Part shown: piece after piece, positions 40,562 to 49,504 of the stretch
Numbering within the stretch: the first letter of the stretch is position 1
Layout of the letters: every line of letters begins with the position of its first letter
Assembly: GCA_035380045.1 (NCBI GenBank)
Contig: DAOSWM010000016.1
Location: forward strand, 1-60,935
Direction of reading: 5' to 3'
Length of the DNA: 60,935 nt
Origin: DAOSWM01 sp035380045
GTDB lineage: Bacteria; Bacteroidota; Bacteroidia; Bacteroidales; Tenuifilaceae
Notes under the pieces: generated by a model
What the model was told of the DNA's origin: nothing
Databases searched by the model: none
The model's input: the letters and a program-made list of their open reading frames with translations, nothing else
Made by a program: the position numbers and the translations under genes

Positions 40562-43500
40562 TTAAAATCCTCCAGTGATTAGTATGTAAGCCAATACAAT
40601 AAATCCAATAATATGAAGCAGATAGGTTTGACCATTTCCGTTATAAATGCTTCGGATTTTATCTGCTATTGCGTGTGCACCATCGCTAACAGCATTCCAG
40701 AAATTTGTGATGCCGGGGGCAACCAAAAATCCTACAGCCTTTTTGTATGGTGCAAAGAAATTATATGCAAAGTGAGTAGTTTCCGGACGGAACGGACGCT
40801 CAGCAGCGTAAACAATGTTAAACTGCTTAACTTTTTTAGCATTCCGGTTAATTAGGAAAAGCCATCCAAAAATTATAGCAAAAATTCCAATAACAATCAC
40901 CATTATCATTTTTCCGTTCCAGTAACCGTAAGCACTCAGTGCAAGTTGACCATGCCACTCCAGCGCTCCTTCAGGGAAGATTGGCTTCAACATTTCTCCA
41001 ATTGGTTGCAGAAGCGAACTTGGAAGTGCAGAAAGAACAAAAACAATAATTAATATTAAGTATTGTGGCACCAGCATCCAGAATGGTGCTTCCTTCAATT
41101 TGCGATGCTCATCCTTAATTTGTCCAAGAAAAATTGTATGAATTAACCTGAAACAGTAAAGGAATGCTATTATTCCGGCAAAGAATGCCACACCAGCCTG
41201 CAAGTACCAACCTTTCTCCATAATGGCGTTGTACATTATCCATTTTCCACCAAAACCTGTGAGCGGAGGAACTCCCGCAATAACAATTATTCCAATAAGT
41301 ACAGAAATAAATGAAAATGGCATCCGTTTAATTAGCCCTCCCATTTGGTACATGTACTTGGTTTTTGTGCGCAGCACAACGCCACCAATTGCAAGGAAAA
41401 GCAACGCTTTAAACAGGAAGTGCATAATTACCAGTGCAATTGCAGCCAACCATCCTAAGTGCGACATCATGGAAAGACCGAATAATGCGTAACCCAAAAA
41501 TCCGATACTTGAGTAGGCGAGCAAACGTTTTGCATCCTCCTGAAATGCAGCCATCATGTTGCCCATAACCGCAGTAATTGCGCCAACCCAGCTGAGAACA
41601 TACAGGATGTCAACTCCCCACAGTTTTTGTGGTTCCATACTAAGTAGGAGTATTACCAATCCGAAGACTCCTGCCTTCAGCAGAATTGCCGAAACCATTG
41701 GCGAGACATCGGCTTCAGCCTCAGCATGCGCTCCCGGCAACCAAATGTGCAAACCAATGGATGCAAGTTTGGTCATAAAGCCAATTGCCAAAAGTGTGAA
41801 AATATATGGAGCGTAACTTTGTACGTTTTTCAAAATATCAAGACTTAAAGAATCCTGTCCGATGTGAGCCAGCCCAAATCCTGCAAGGATTAAATATGCA
41901 CCGCCTGTTGAGAACAATATGTAGCTGAGAGCATGTTCCATCGATTTTTTCCCACGAATAATCAGGAAATACGAACCTGCTGTCATTAATTCCCAAGCAA
42001 AGAAAAATTCGAGAGTTGTTTTGGCTTCAATTAAGCCAATCAATCCGGCAAACATCATCATCACCAGCGGATAAAATCCTGTTCTCTTTCCTTTGAAAGT
42101 ATAACCAGCGATTAGAGTAATAATTCCACCTAAAACAAAAATAATTAAGAAAATATAATGGAACGAATGGTACACATCCATATTCTGATAAAAATAGAAT
42201 GCCATTGCTCCTATTGCCAATGTATTTTTAATGTAAACCGGGAGAAAATCGACGAGGAACAGAAATGCAATAAAACCAAGTGCAATGTAGTTGAAAACAA
42301 CCTCCTGTCCCATTAAGGTTGATGTGTAGTAACCTGCTGCGTATGTGAGCAATGCGAATAGCCCAACGGGAACAATTTTTGAAACAGAAAGTTTAATTTG
42401 CTTAACCTCAACTTCATCCCACTTAATGGCGAAGCCCAACCAGCGGAAAAGGTAAATTGCCTCGAAGAATGAACCTACCAGAATTGCTGCAAGTATGTAG
42501 AATTTCCCCGATTGCGCCAATCCCATAATCAGTTCCCACTTCCCGAAGAATGATGGGAATGGAGGAAATCCTATTAAGGTGAAAATAAATGTTCCCATCA
42601 GGAAAAGGTATAACCGGTTTCCGCGAATTACTCCCCAATCCTTCAACTTTTCAGCGTTAATGATTCCTGCAAGCCAGAACAATCCTGCCTTTGCCAAATA
42701 GTGCGAGACTAAAACAGTAACTGCAATAAATTGTGTATGTACTCCAAGATATGGTTTTAGCCCCAGAATAGCCATAATTAGACCAATCTGGCCAACCGAT
42801 GAGTAACCCAATAGTCGTTGTGTATTTTCTTGCTTTATGCCGAGCAGATTCGAGCCTACAAATGTTATTACTCCAATTACAGCAATTGCATTGTAGTAGG
42901 TCATGTTGGCAAAATCCATCAACTTATACAGAACAAAAATTCCTGCAGTTGCGGATGCGGCTGAAACAAGAGCGCCGATTCCAGGATGAGCACCTTCGTA
43001 AACATCGAGCGCCCAACCGTTGGCAGGGAAGGGTTTTAGCTCAAGAATTACTGATAGAAGTATTAAAAAGATTACAACCGCACCGCCCTTTGCGTAAAGT
43101 AACGATGCGTTGCTTATCATATCGATGTTCAGCGTTCCGCTGAAGTAGTATGCAAAAACTGTTCCCAGTAGAAGCAATCCAGAAATCAAGCCGGTAGCAA
43201 TAACAAACTTAAAACCTGCCGGAATCGATTTTCTGTCGGGCATCAATACTATCAAACCAGCAATGGCAATGCTCTGAATTTCCATGAAAACGAACAGATT
43301 AAAGAGGTCGCGAGTCATCACCATCACATCCAGCCCCATAATAAGTACCAGAAATACAATCATCATATTCTTTCCGGCGTTCTTCAGCTCGTGGTACAGA
43401 TACATTGCGCCAAGCAAACCAGCAGCATTTATAAGGAGAACGAAGAATGATTCTCCTAGCCCCATCTGCAGGTTGATTGAAAACGGAGGTTTAAATCCTC

Positions 43501-43687
43501 CGGTAAAAACCTGAACTGCTTCGGATTGACCACTCCAGAATTGAACGAACCATGCTCCCGCAATTGCTGTCATTGCAGCAAGAGCGAGGTATACTAATCC
43601 CAGGGATAATTTATCCCTTTTCCCCAGGAAACCGAGCGCAAAGGCAACACCCAGCGCTATTGATACTATATGTATTGGACCTACCAT
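40562..43687 (-). CDS. Fused double antiporter-like subunit (MbxH-MbxH' type)
   Basis: This 1041-aa protein contains two consecutive NuoL/M/N-MrpA/D-type proton-conducting modules. The first (about 1-480) has the TM5 glutamate in LFVFMEIQSIAIAGLIVL and the loop YEGAHPGIGALVSAASAT. The second (about 510-930) has the glutamate in FFFAWELMTAGSYF and WLPGAHAEAEADVSPMVSAI, with the lysine segment EDAKRLLAYSSIGFLGYALF. In archaeal Mbx the two modules are separate genes, H and H'. The frame is open throughout, so the fusion looks real. It should form the ion-translocating arm. Confidence 0.9.
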   Translation of the reverse strand: MVGPIHIVSIALGVAFALGFLGKRDKLSLGLVYLALAAMTAIAGAWFVQFWSGQSEAVQVFTGGFKPPFSINLQMGLGESFFVLLINAAGLLGAMYLYHELKNAGKNMMIVFLVLIMGLDVMVMTRDLFNLFVFMEIQSIAIAGLIVLMPDRKSIPAGFKFVIATGLISGLLLLGTVFAYYFSGTLNIDMISNASLLYAKGGAVVIFLILLSVILELKPFPANGWALDVYEGAHPGIGALVSAASATAGIFVLYKLMDFANMTYYNAIAVIGVITFVGSNLLGIKQENTQRLLGYSSVGQIGLIMAILGLKPYLGVHTQFIAVTVLVSHYLAKAGLFWLAGIINAEKLKDWGVIRGNRLYLFLMGTFIFTLIGFPPFPSFFGKWELIMGLAQSGKFYILAAILVGSFFEAIYLFRWLGFAIKWDEVEVKQIKLSVSKIVPVGLFALLTYAAGYYTSTLMGQEVVFNYIALGFIAFLFLVDFLPVYIKNTLAIGAMAFYFYQNMDVYHSFHYIFLIIFVLGGIITLIAGYTFKGKRTGFYPLVMMMFAGLIGLIEAKTTLEFFFAWELMTAGSYFLIIRGKKSMEHALSYILFSTGGAYLILAGFGLAHIGQDSLSLDILKNVQSYAPYIFTLLAIGFMTKLASIGLHIWLPGAHAEAEADVSPMVSAILLKAGVFGLVILLLSMEPQKLWGVDILYVLSWVGAITAVMGNMMAAFQEDAKRLLAYSSIGFLGYALFGLSMMSHLGWLAAIALVIMHFLFKALLFLAIGGVVLRTKTKYMYQMGGLIKRMPFSFISVLIGIIVIAGVPPLTGFGGKWIMYNAIMEKGWYLQAGVAFFAGIIAFLYCFRLIHTIFLGQIKDEHRKLKEAPFWMLVPQYLILIIVFVLSALPSSLLQPIGEMLKPIFPEGALEWHGQLALSAYGYWNGKMIMVIVIGIFAIIFGWLFLINRNAKKVKQFNIVYAAERPFRPETTHFAYNFFAPYKKAVGFLVAPGITNFWNAVSDGAHAIADKIRSIYNGNGQTYLLHIIGFIVLAYILITGGF

Positions 43688-44055
43688 TTCAAATCGGTAT
43701 ATGAGTTAATATCCAACGATTTCTTTTCCTTATACATTCGAAGAACGTATGCAAGCATTAGCGCAGTAACACCTAAACCAATCACAATAGAAGTAAGCAC
43801 AAGCGCCTGTGGAAGCGGGTCGGCAACAAGTTTTGCTGCGTTTGCGGCATCAACCGCCTTATCCAGAATTGGTGCAGTGCTGTTTTTAATGTACGCAATG
43901 CTAACAATTGCAATATTCAGGCCTGCATCGAAAAGGACAAACCCAATTACAATTTTTATGAGGTTCTTTTGGGTTAGCATTCCCCAAATACCAATTACCA
44001 TAAGCACAAAGCCAGTGAACATGGTAATAAATTCCAAAGTAAAATATTGAGTCAT
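43681..44055 (-). CDS. MrpC/MnhC/NuoK-like subunit
   Basis: This 124-aa three-helix membrane protein is of the NuoK/MrpC type. It has FITMFTGFVLMVIGIWGMLT near the start, an acidic residue within a helix (IVIGFVLFDAGLNI) and the final SIVIGLGVTALMLAYVLRMY. A loop of about 25 residues near residue 55-80 is longer than in minimal NuoK. It overlaps the double-antiporter gene by 7 nt. Confidence 0.9.
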   Translation of the reverse strand: MTQYFTLEFITMFTGFVLMVIGIWGMLTQKNLIKIVIGFVLFDAGLNIAIVSIAYIKNSTAPILDKAVDAANAAKLVADPLPQALVLTSIVIGLGVTALMLAYVLRMYKEKKSLDINSYTDLKW

Positions 44056-44057
44056 GG

Positions 44058-44759
44058 CTAAATTTCGTTTTGGGTTTCCTTAAGTGAACCTAGAATATTT
44101 GTGAGCTCCGACCCAACCTTCAACCCAATTAGAATGTAAATAATTGGAATTACGCCCGCGCTGAGCAGGGTTCCGAACTTACCCATTGGCAGCAGGGTGC
44201 TGTCGAGAAATCCTGCAGCCAGCAGTACACCAAGCACACCGATAGCAACAAATCCAACTCCCGAAATGGATTCGAGAAATGCAAGCAACTTGTGGTTGAA
44301 CGTAACGTTGGGTTTGGCCATTATCATCATTACAACACCAGTAGCAATTACGGCTCCACCCTGAAAGCCTCCGCCAGGAGTTAGGTGTCCATTTATGAAA
44401 ATGTAAACTCCCAGCATGAATATTGTTGGAACCAGCAGCGTTGAAGCAGTAACCAGAATTTCGCTGGTTTTACGAAGTTTTTCCTCGCGTTGGTTATCCC
44501 TGTGGTAAACTTTTAGGAAAAAACCAACTATGGCAGCGGTGAGGAACAGAATGGTAACTTCGCCAAGAGTATCGAAACCGCGGTAGGTTACAACAACCGC
44601 TGTTACCAGGTTGGCTGCACCAACCTCAGTGGCTCCTTTCTCGGCGTAATGTTTGGCCAACGGATTAAGCTCCTCGCTTCCAGTAAAGTTGATTAGAAGG
44701 TTGCTTATAATGGCAACAAATCCAACCAGTATTAGTAGTATTAATCCCTTCTTAACCAT
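44058..44759 (-). CDS. MrpB-like subunit with MbhE-type N-terminal part
   Basis: This 233-aa protein joins two pieces. The N-terminal part (about 1-85) resembles the MbhE/MrpA C-terminal segment (RGFDTLGEVTILFLTAAIVG). The MnhB domain (about 95-225) carries the strongly conserved GHLTPGGGFQGGAVIATGVV. It corresponds to MbhE+MbhF of archaeal complexes in one protein. It is followed by the MrpC gene after 2 nt and overlaps DUF4040 by 8 nt. Confidence 0.89.
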   Translation of the reverse strand: MVKKGLILLILVGFVAIISNLLINFTGSEELNPLAKHYAEKGATEVGAANLVTAVVVTYRGFDTLGEVTILFLTAAIVGFFLKVYHRDNQREEKLRKTSEILVTASTLLVPTIFMLGVYIFINGHLTPGGGFQGGAVIATGVVMMIMAKPNVTFNHKLLAFLESISGVGFVAIGVLGVLLAAGFLDSTLLPMGKFGTLLSAGVIPIIYILIGLKVGSELTNILGSLKETQNEI

Positions 44760-44994
44760 TTGATTTTCGTATTTTGTTGAGTACGTAGAAGAAGATGATT
44801 GTTGTTAGCCCGCTACCAATGGAGGCCTCAGTCATGGCAACATCGGGGGCAGCAAGCAGCAGGTAAATGATGGATGAGAAAAGCCCCACTACTCCGGTTG
44901 CAATAATTGCAATTTTTAGGTTTGAGTGGTAAATGGCCAGAATGGCCAAAATAATAACTACCACACCAAGAAATACTGCTAGTAGTATGCTCAT
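44752..44994 (-). CDS. DUF4040 (MbhD/MrpA C-terminal) subunit
   Basis: This 80-aa, three-helix protein carries the conserved LAAPDVAMTEASIGSGLTTI (47-66) of the MrpA C-terminal DUF4040 domain, separate here as in MbhD. It overlaps the MrpG gene by 4 nt (44991-44994) and the MrpB-like gene by 8 nt. Confidence 0.89.
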   Translation of the reverse strand: MSILLAVFLGVVVIILAILAIYHSNLKIAIIATGVVGLFSSIIYLLLAAPDVAMTEASIGSGLTTIIFFYVLNKIRKSNG

Positions 44995-45341
44995 AGTTCA
45001 TCCTCCTTCTCATTAGGCTGAATTTCCTCCTCCAGCATATCAGCCACGGTTTTGTTTGAAAGCTTAGCACCACGATGATGCGCAGCTCGTGCAATCACAT
45101 TCGATGATACAGGGTTGGTTATCAGCACGAAGAACATTATAATTATTAGTTTCCAAATCCATTCGGGGTTAACCATTGCCAGGCCAATAAGGCTAAGCAT
45201 AGTTCCAAGGGTAGATGCTTTTGTTCCGGTTTGAATTCGGTTAAACAGGTCGGGCATTCTAACGAGCCCCAGTCCACCCAGCAGGATGAATATTGACCCA
45301 ATAAGCGTGAGGATTGCTCCTGAAATTTTCACTATTTCCAT
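44991..45341 (-). CDS. MrpG/MnhG antiporter subunit
   Basis: This 116-aa protein has a family start ISGAILTLIGSIFILLGGLG and the characteristic VRMPDLFNRIQTGTKASTLG (26-45). The C-terminal tail after the third helix is charged and cytoplasmic. It overlaps the MrpF gene by one base. Confidence 0.92.
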   Translation of the reverse strand: MEIVKISGAILTLIGSIFILLGGLGLVRMPDLFNRIQTGTKASTLGTMLSLIGLAMVNPEWIWKLIIIMFFVLITNPVSSNVIARAAHHRGAKLSNKTVADMLEEEIQPNEKEDEL

Positions 45342-45601
45342 TACAACCCCCTTTCTATATAACGGCCAATTACCACAACGCTAAGGAAGCTGAGCAGAGC
45401 GTAAACCAGCGCTACATCGAGGTAAATAATTCGATTAGCGAAGTGTGCAATAAGCGCAATAATTGACACCGAAACAATGGTCATTACATCAAATGAAATG
45501 GCCCGGTCGGTAATATCGGGGCCCTTAATGAACCTGTAGAGTGAAAGCAGTATGGCAACCACCATTATCACTCCTGCAGCGAATAGAATGTTTTCAACCA
45601 T
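45341..45601 (-). CDS. MrpF/MnhF antiporter subunit
   Basis: This 86-aa three-helix protein has the MrpF signature YRFIKGPDITDRAISFDVMT (about 22-41). It overlaps MrpE by 8 nt and MrpG by one base, giving translational coupling through the Mrp block. Confidence 0.92.
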   Translation of the reverse strand: MVENILFAAGVIMVVAILLSLYRFIKGPDITDRAISFDVMTIVSVSIIALIAHFANRIIYLDVALVYALLSFLSVVVIGRYIERGL

Positions 45602-46088
45602 AAATCACCTCCAGATATTTTTCAAATTTTCCTAGAATTTGCTCGCTGGCTTTCTCGGCATCGAGCGTTTTTACATCAATCCAGTGGATATAAAAGGTAT
45701 CATCCTTTATATCGATGGTGAGAGTTCCTGGCGTTAGGGTAATGGAATTGGCCAGAATCATTCGCCCCATGGGCGATTTCAACTTTGTTTTAACTCTTAC
45801 AATGCCCGGGTTAATTGGCAGCTTGGGGTTCAAAACCCTTAATGCTACGTTTACATTCGATTTTACAAGTTCCCAGAGAAAAACCACCAGGTACAACATT
45901 GTGTAAAAGAACATTTTTGGCGTAAAGCGCAACTTGCCGAACACTAAACTATTTTTACCAAAAATAATGGCAAAAACAAGAGCAAGACCAAAGCCCACAG
46001 CCAAACTAACAACTTCCAACGAACCTGTTAGCATAACCCATATCAGGAAAAGTAAAACAAAGAGGTTTGCAACATTTCTGATATTCAT
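45594..46088 (-). CDS. MrpE/MnhE antiporter subunit, first gene of Mbx-like operon
   Basis: This 164-aa protein has two or three N-terminal membrane helices (NVANLFVLLFLIWVML, LVVFLWELVKSN) and a soluble tail containing MGRMILANSITLTPGTLTID, the MrpE signature (about 100-119). I chose ATG at 46088, because the ORF's first 32 residues look like untranslated leader. A 10-bp inverted repeat flanks the 60 nt upstream, with its proximal arm just before the start. It opens the twelve-gene operon that ends at 35437. Confidence 0.9.
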   Translation of the reverse strand: MNIRNVANLFVLLFLIWVMLTGSLEVVSLAVGFGLALVFAIIFGKNSLVFGKLRFTPKMFFYTMLYLVVFLWELVKSNVNVALRVLNPKLPINPGIVRVKTKLKSPMGRMILANSITLTPGTLTIDIKDDTFYIHWIDVKTLDAEKASEQILGKFEKYLEVIYG

Positions 46089-46090
46089 AC

Positions 46091-46170
46091 AAATAGCGTT
46101 ATGAGTTATATTTAAATAGTTAAATATATCGATTTGTAAAAGTAAGGTTGTTATTTTGCTAACGCTATTT
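46091..46170 (-). promoter_or_regulatory. 10-bp inverted repeat in the mrpE leader
   Basis: AAATAGCGTT (46091-46100) and AACGCTATTT (46161-46170) are exact inverted copies 60 nt apart. The proximal arm ends 3 nt before the mrpE start codon (46086-46088), so in the mRNA a stem would cover the ribosome-binding region. It could also be a protein-binding pair. Confidence 0.45.
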
Positions 46171-46244
46171 TTTTGCCATAACATATCCGAAGTAAATTGC
46201 TAAATTTGGATAGTAACTGAGTTAACATTTGTTTATTAATTATA

Positions 46245-46256
46245 TGATGTAGATCA
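46245..46256. promoter_or_regulatory. FNR/CRP-like palindrome
   Basis: TGAT-GTAG-ATCA is a perfect TGATN4ATCA element, the core of the FNR consensus (TTGATN4ATCAA). It lies 57 nt before the adjacent FNR-type gene, centred about 50 nt upstream of its predicted start site. Confidence 0.5.
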
Positions 46257-46262
46257 CTCTTT

Positions 46263-46294
46263 TTTGAAAGATTTCAGAAAAAATAGTACTTTTA
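46263..46294 (+). promoter_or_regulatory. Promoter of the first FNR-type gene
   Basis: TTTG (46263-46266), a 20-nt spacer and TACTTTTA (46287-46294) differ from TAnnTTTG only at the last base. A start near 46300 gives a leader of about 14 nt. Confidence 0.55.
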
Positions 46295-46313
46295 GGTAAT
46301 TATTATTAACCGT

Positions 46314-47006
46314 ATGAGTTCGCATAACAATAAAGGTTGTTTACTATGTAATAACAAGTCGGATTGTTTCCGCTTGCTCGATTCGAATGAACTCTCCTTT
46401 GCCGATGGCAACAGGGTAGAGATACAGTATAATAAAGGGGAAATGGTTGCCAAGCAGGGAACCTTTTACACCCATATAATGTACCTACAAACCGGAATGG
46501 TAAAGGTTTACAAGGAAATGCCCGATGGTAGCAAGCTTATTCTCAACATTTTCACCGCAGGAAACCTTATTGGGTTACCATTCCTTTTTAAAAATCAGGT
46601 ACTTGATTATTCTGTTTCAGCAATTGAAGAGACCATAATTTGTGCCATCGACAGGAAAGCTTTCGAGAAGCTAATCCATGAGAACGGAACCTTTGCCGCC
46701 GAAGTTGTTAACCAACTAAACAACTGTACACTATACAACTACGACCGCATTGTTAGCCTTACGCACAAGCAGCTGAACGGGCGTTTTGCCGACACACTTC
46801 TTTTCCTTTCCAATAAAATATACAAGGAAAATAAATTTAAGCTAACCCTTAGCCGAAAGGATCTGGCCGAGTACACAGGCGTTTCGGTAATGAGCATTAT
46901 ACGGGTAATCAAGGATTTCAAGCAGGATGGAATAATTGACATACAGGGGAACCTGCTAGAAATACTAAAGCCCGAAATGCTGGAACAAATCAGCAAAACG
47001 GGCTAA
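46314..47006 (+). CDS. FNR-type Crp-family regulator 1 (probable oxygen sensor)
   Basis: This 230-aa regulator has an N-terminal cysteine set C9-x2-C12-x5-C18 and a fourth cysteine at C110 (EETIICAIDRKAF), the same spacing and place as the 4Fe-4S ligands of E. coli FNR (C20, C23, C29, C122). A cNMP-type beta-roll (about 35-125) and a dimer helix follow. The C-terminal winged helix (LSRKDLAEYTGVSVMSIIRV) is near 180-199. An intact FNR cluster indicates oxygen-sensitive DNA binding. It is transcribed away from the Mbx-like operon, with an FNR-like box between them. Confidence 0.9.
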   Translation: MSSHNNKGCLLCNNKSDCFRLLDSNELSFADGNRVEIQYNKGEMVAKQGTFYTHIMYLQTGMVKVYKEMPDGSKLILNIFTAGNLIGLPFLFKNQVLDYSVSAIEETIICAIDRKAFEKLIHENGTFAAEVVNQLNNCTLYNYDRIVSLTHKQLNGRFADTLLFLSNKIYKENKFKLTLSRKDLAEYTGVSVMSIIRVIKDFKQDGIIDIQGNLLEILKPEMLEQISKTG

Positions 47007-47027
47007 AGAATCTCAAAACCTTTTTTT

Positions 47028-49409
47028 TTAGCGAAGCCTATTCCCAACTCTAATTCCAAAGTAAATGGCACGTGGTTGGTTTGGCCCGTAAACATATCCC
47101 GGATCACGTTCAATTCCCATGTCGAAGTCGGATTGGTAGGAACCGAAAATGTTTTTTACTCCCACATACATTTGGAGCGTAGCTCCATTAATCCGGAAAC
47201 CGTAGCTAACCTTAAAACCTAAGTCGAAGAAGGGGTCGCTTTCCCTCAGCACTCCATCCTCAGGATTTGGTAGAGTTGGACCGAAGTATGGAACCAGCAT
47301 CATTCCCGTATACGTACCGGTAGAATTAAGCACAAAATTCTTGAAAGGTTCCCACTCAGCAGTCACAAACCCGTAACTGTTGGGAGTCCTAAAGAAAGTG
47401 CGCTCGTTGAATTCCCGTGCCTCCTGGTACTCACTTTTCTGGAATGTAAATCCAGCTTTGAGTGATATTGATGAAGAAGGGACAAAGTTCAACTCAGTGT
47501 TTACACCCTGAACTACGGCGCCACTGGTGGCGTTTACCCGAGTGTAAACAACCACTCCGTTCTCATCCATTTCACCATACTCATTGGCAAACGGGTTGTT
47601 CAGCTGCGTGTAGAAACCCTCAACCAGAATGCTGGAAGCAGAGCTTCCGATGCTAAAGTTAAAATCGACTGACGACATGAAGCTGTGGCTGGTTTCCTGA
47701 ATTAAATCGGGCGAGTTTAGATGAATTACTTTTCGCGAACCCGAAGTTTCGATATGCAAATCCTCATCGAAGATTTGGGGGGCACGGTAGCCCTTAGCGT
47801 AGCTAACTCGAGCCTGAACAGCGTGATTCAGGTCGTACATTAAAGTTACCCGAGGACTCAGCACATTGCCAGAAACATCGTTATTTGTGCTTTGGTTATC
47901 GGATATTTTGTAGTAATCGTACCTTAACCCAGCAGTGGTTTTAAAGTTGCCAAACTTGTAGTCGAGCTGGGCAAAGCTACCAACTATACTGAGCATCTGG
48001 TCGGCAACCAGAACATTCGCGGTATGGGGGACATCAACTACTTCTCCATCTACAACTGTTGCATTGTCAATATCGGGGTAACCCAGCTTTGTGTCGCGCA
48101 GGTTTCCTCCCTGATTCTCGATGCCAAAAATTAAATTGGCACCATTGAAACGGGCCTTGTACTGGGTTCCTACAGAGTAGGTTAAATCAGTGGTTAGACC
48201 ATAATCGCTGAGCGACTGGTTTGCCCCATAGTACGAATCGCGATTAACGTGCTGGGCGGATGCAAACACCGACATTACATCGCTCTCACGAAAGAACTGA
48301 TCGTAGGTTAGTGCACCAGTTGTGATGTTGTGGTCAACAGCCTCTGCAATACCCGATTCATGCAGCGGATACGCGTGCCGGTCGCCACCTCTCCTATCCT
48401 CTCGAATATTAAAGAAATCGAACGTTAACTTACTTCTGTAGCCAAAGCGGTGGAAGGCCCGAGCGCCCACGCTCGTATTTTTTACTGACGAGAGTTCGGA
48501 GAAGCTATCGTTATTAGCATCGAAGGGATCGCGGTTACGAACAAACCCAAAAACGGCCAGTCCGGTTTTCACGTCGGACGATACCGCCGATGCGCTAAAG
48601 TTCATGCTGTTATCGGGAGTGGTTCCAGCAACTCCATCCATTCCTACGCCATTTATGCTTGTGCTTCCTCCAATTTCGTACGAATTGTTAATGGGATCTT
48701 TCAGGATGAGATTTACAGTTCCGGCAATGGCGTTACTACCGTAAAGTGCCGATCCGCCGCCACGTATCACCTCAACCCTGTCGATCATATTTGATGGAAT
48801 CAACTCCAATCCGTAAACACCAGCTAAGCCACTGAAAATGGGACGACTATTAATTAGAATCTGTGAGTATGGCCCTTCGAGGCCATTCATTCGCAGCTGG
48901 GTAAAGCCGCAGTTTTGGCAGTTATTCTCCATTCGTAATCCGGGAGTGAAGTTTAATCCTTCGCCAAGAACCACGGAGTGAGTCATGGAAAAAACTTTGG
49001 GAGGAACGGTGTTCACAACCACCGACGATTCACGGCGTTTCTGCTCGTTCCGATCGCCAGTAATTACAACCTCCTCAAGACCAATGGCATCCTCCTCCAT
49101 TTTGAAGTTCAACTCAATGGATTGTCCTGCAACAATGGTTACCTGCTTCTCAACTGGACGGTAACCTATGGCAGTGGCAACTACCGTAAACGTTCCCTCG
49201 GGAAGGTTAACCATGTTATAGTGACCCGTTTCGTCGGTTGCAGTTCCAATGGTTGTTCCTTTAATCACTACGTTAGCGAAAGGGATATGTTCGCCACCAT
49301 TAAGCACATGGCCAAAGAGATTTCCGTCGCTACGTGCATGTTGTGAAAAAATATTTGAAAAAGAAAATATAAATAGCACCGAAAGGCAGAATGAATATAT
49401 TGTTTTCAT
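47028..49409 (-). CDS. TonB-dependent receptor
   Basis: This 793-aa outer-membrane receptor has a signal peptide (FCLSVLFIFSFSNIFSQ) and a carboxypeptidase-regulatory-like domain (about 30-110: GHVLNGGEHIPFANVVIKGT). The plug has the pattern NNCQNCGFTQLRMNGLEGPY and RGGGSALYGSNAIAGTVNLI. The 22-stranded barrel ends AIYFGIRVGNRLR. The CQNCGF element in the plug is unusual for a sugar receptor and may mean an iron-, haem- or metal-linked ligand. No SusD partner is present. It is preceded on the same strand by the His-rich small protein gene. Confidence 0.92.
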   Translation of the reverse strand: MKTIYSFCLSVLFIFSFSNIFSQHARSDGNLFGHVLNGGEHIPFANVVIKGTTIGTATDETGHYNMVNLPEGTFTVVATAIGYRPVEKQVTIVAGQSIELNFKMEEDAIGLEEVVITGDRNEQKRRESSVVVNTVPPKVFSMTHSVVLGEGLNFTPGLRMENNCQNCGFTQLRMNGLEGPYSQILINSRPIFSGLAGVYGLELIPSNMIDRVEVIRGGGSALYGSNAIAGTVNLILKDPINNSYEIGGSTSINGVGMDGVAGTTPDNSMNFSASAVSSDVKTGLAVFGFVRNRDPFDANNDSFSELSSVKNTSVGARAFHRFGYRSKLTFDFFNIREDRRGGDRHAYPLHESGIAEAVDHNITTGALTYDQFFRESDVMSVFASAQHVNRDSYYGANQSLSDYGLTTDLTYSVGTQYKARFNGANLIFGIENQGGNLRDTKLGYPDIDNATVVDGEVVDVPHTANVLVADQMLSIVGSFAQLDYKFGNFKTTAGLRYDYYKISDNQSTNNDVSGNVLSPRVTLMYDLNHAVQARVSYAKGYRAPQIFDEDLHIETSGSRKVIHLNSPDLIQETSHSFMSSVDFNFSIGSSASSILVEGFYTQLNNPFANEYGEMDENGVVVYTRVNATSGAVVQGVNTELNFVPSSSISLKAGFTFQKSEYQEAREFNERTFFRTPNSYGFVTAEWEPFKNFVLNSTGTYTGMMLVPYFGPTLPNPEDGVLRESDPFFDLGFKVSYGFRINGATLQMYVGVKNIFGSYQSDFDMGIERDPGYVYGPNQPRAIYFGIRVGNRLR

Positions 49410-49504
49410 TTGATTTGTATAGTTACAGAATAATGTAATTACATGCAGCTATTACAGCACGTAGAATGATAAAGGAATTCGATGCAGGAATGCATCAACA
49501 GTAA

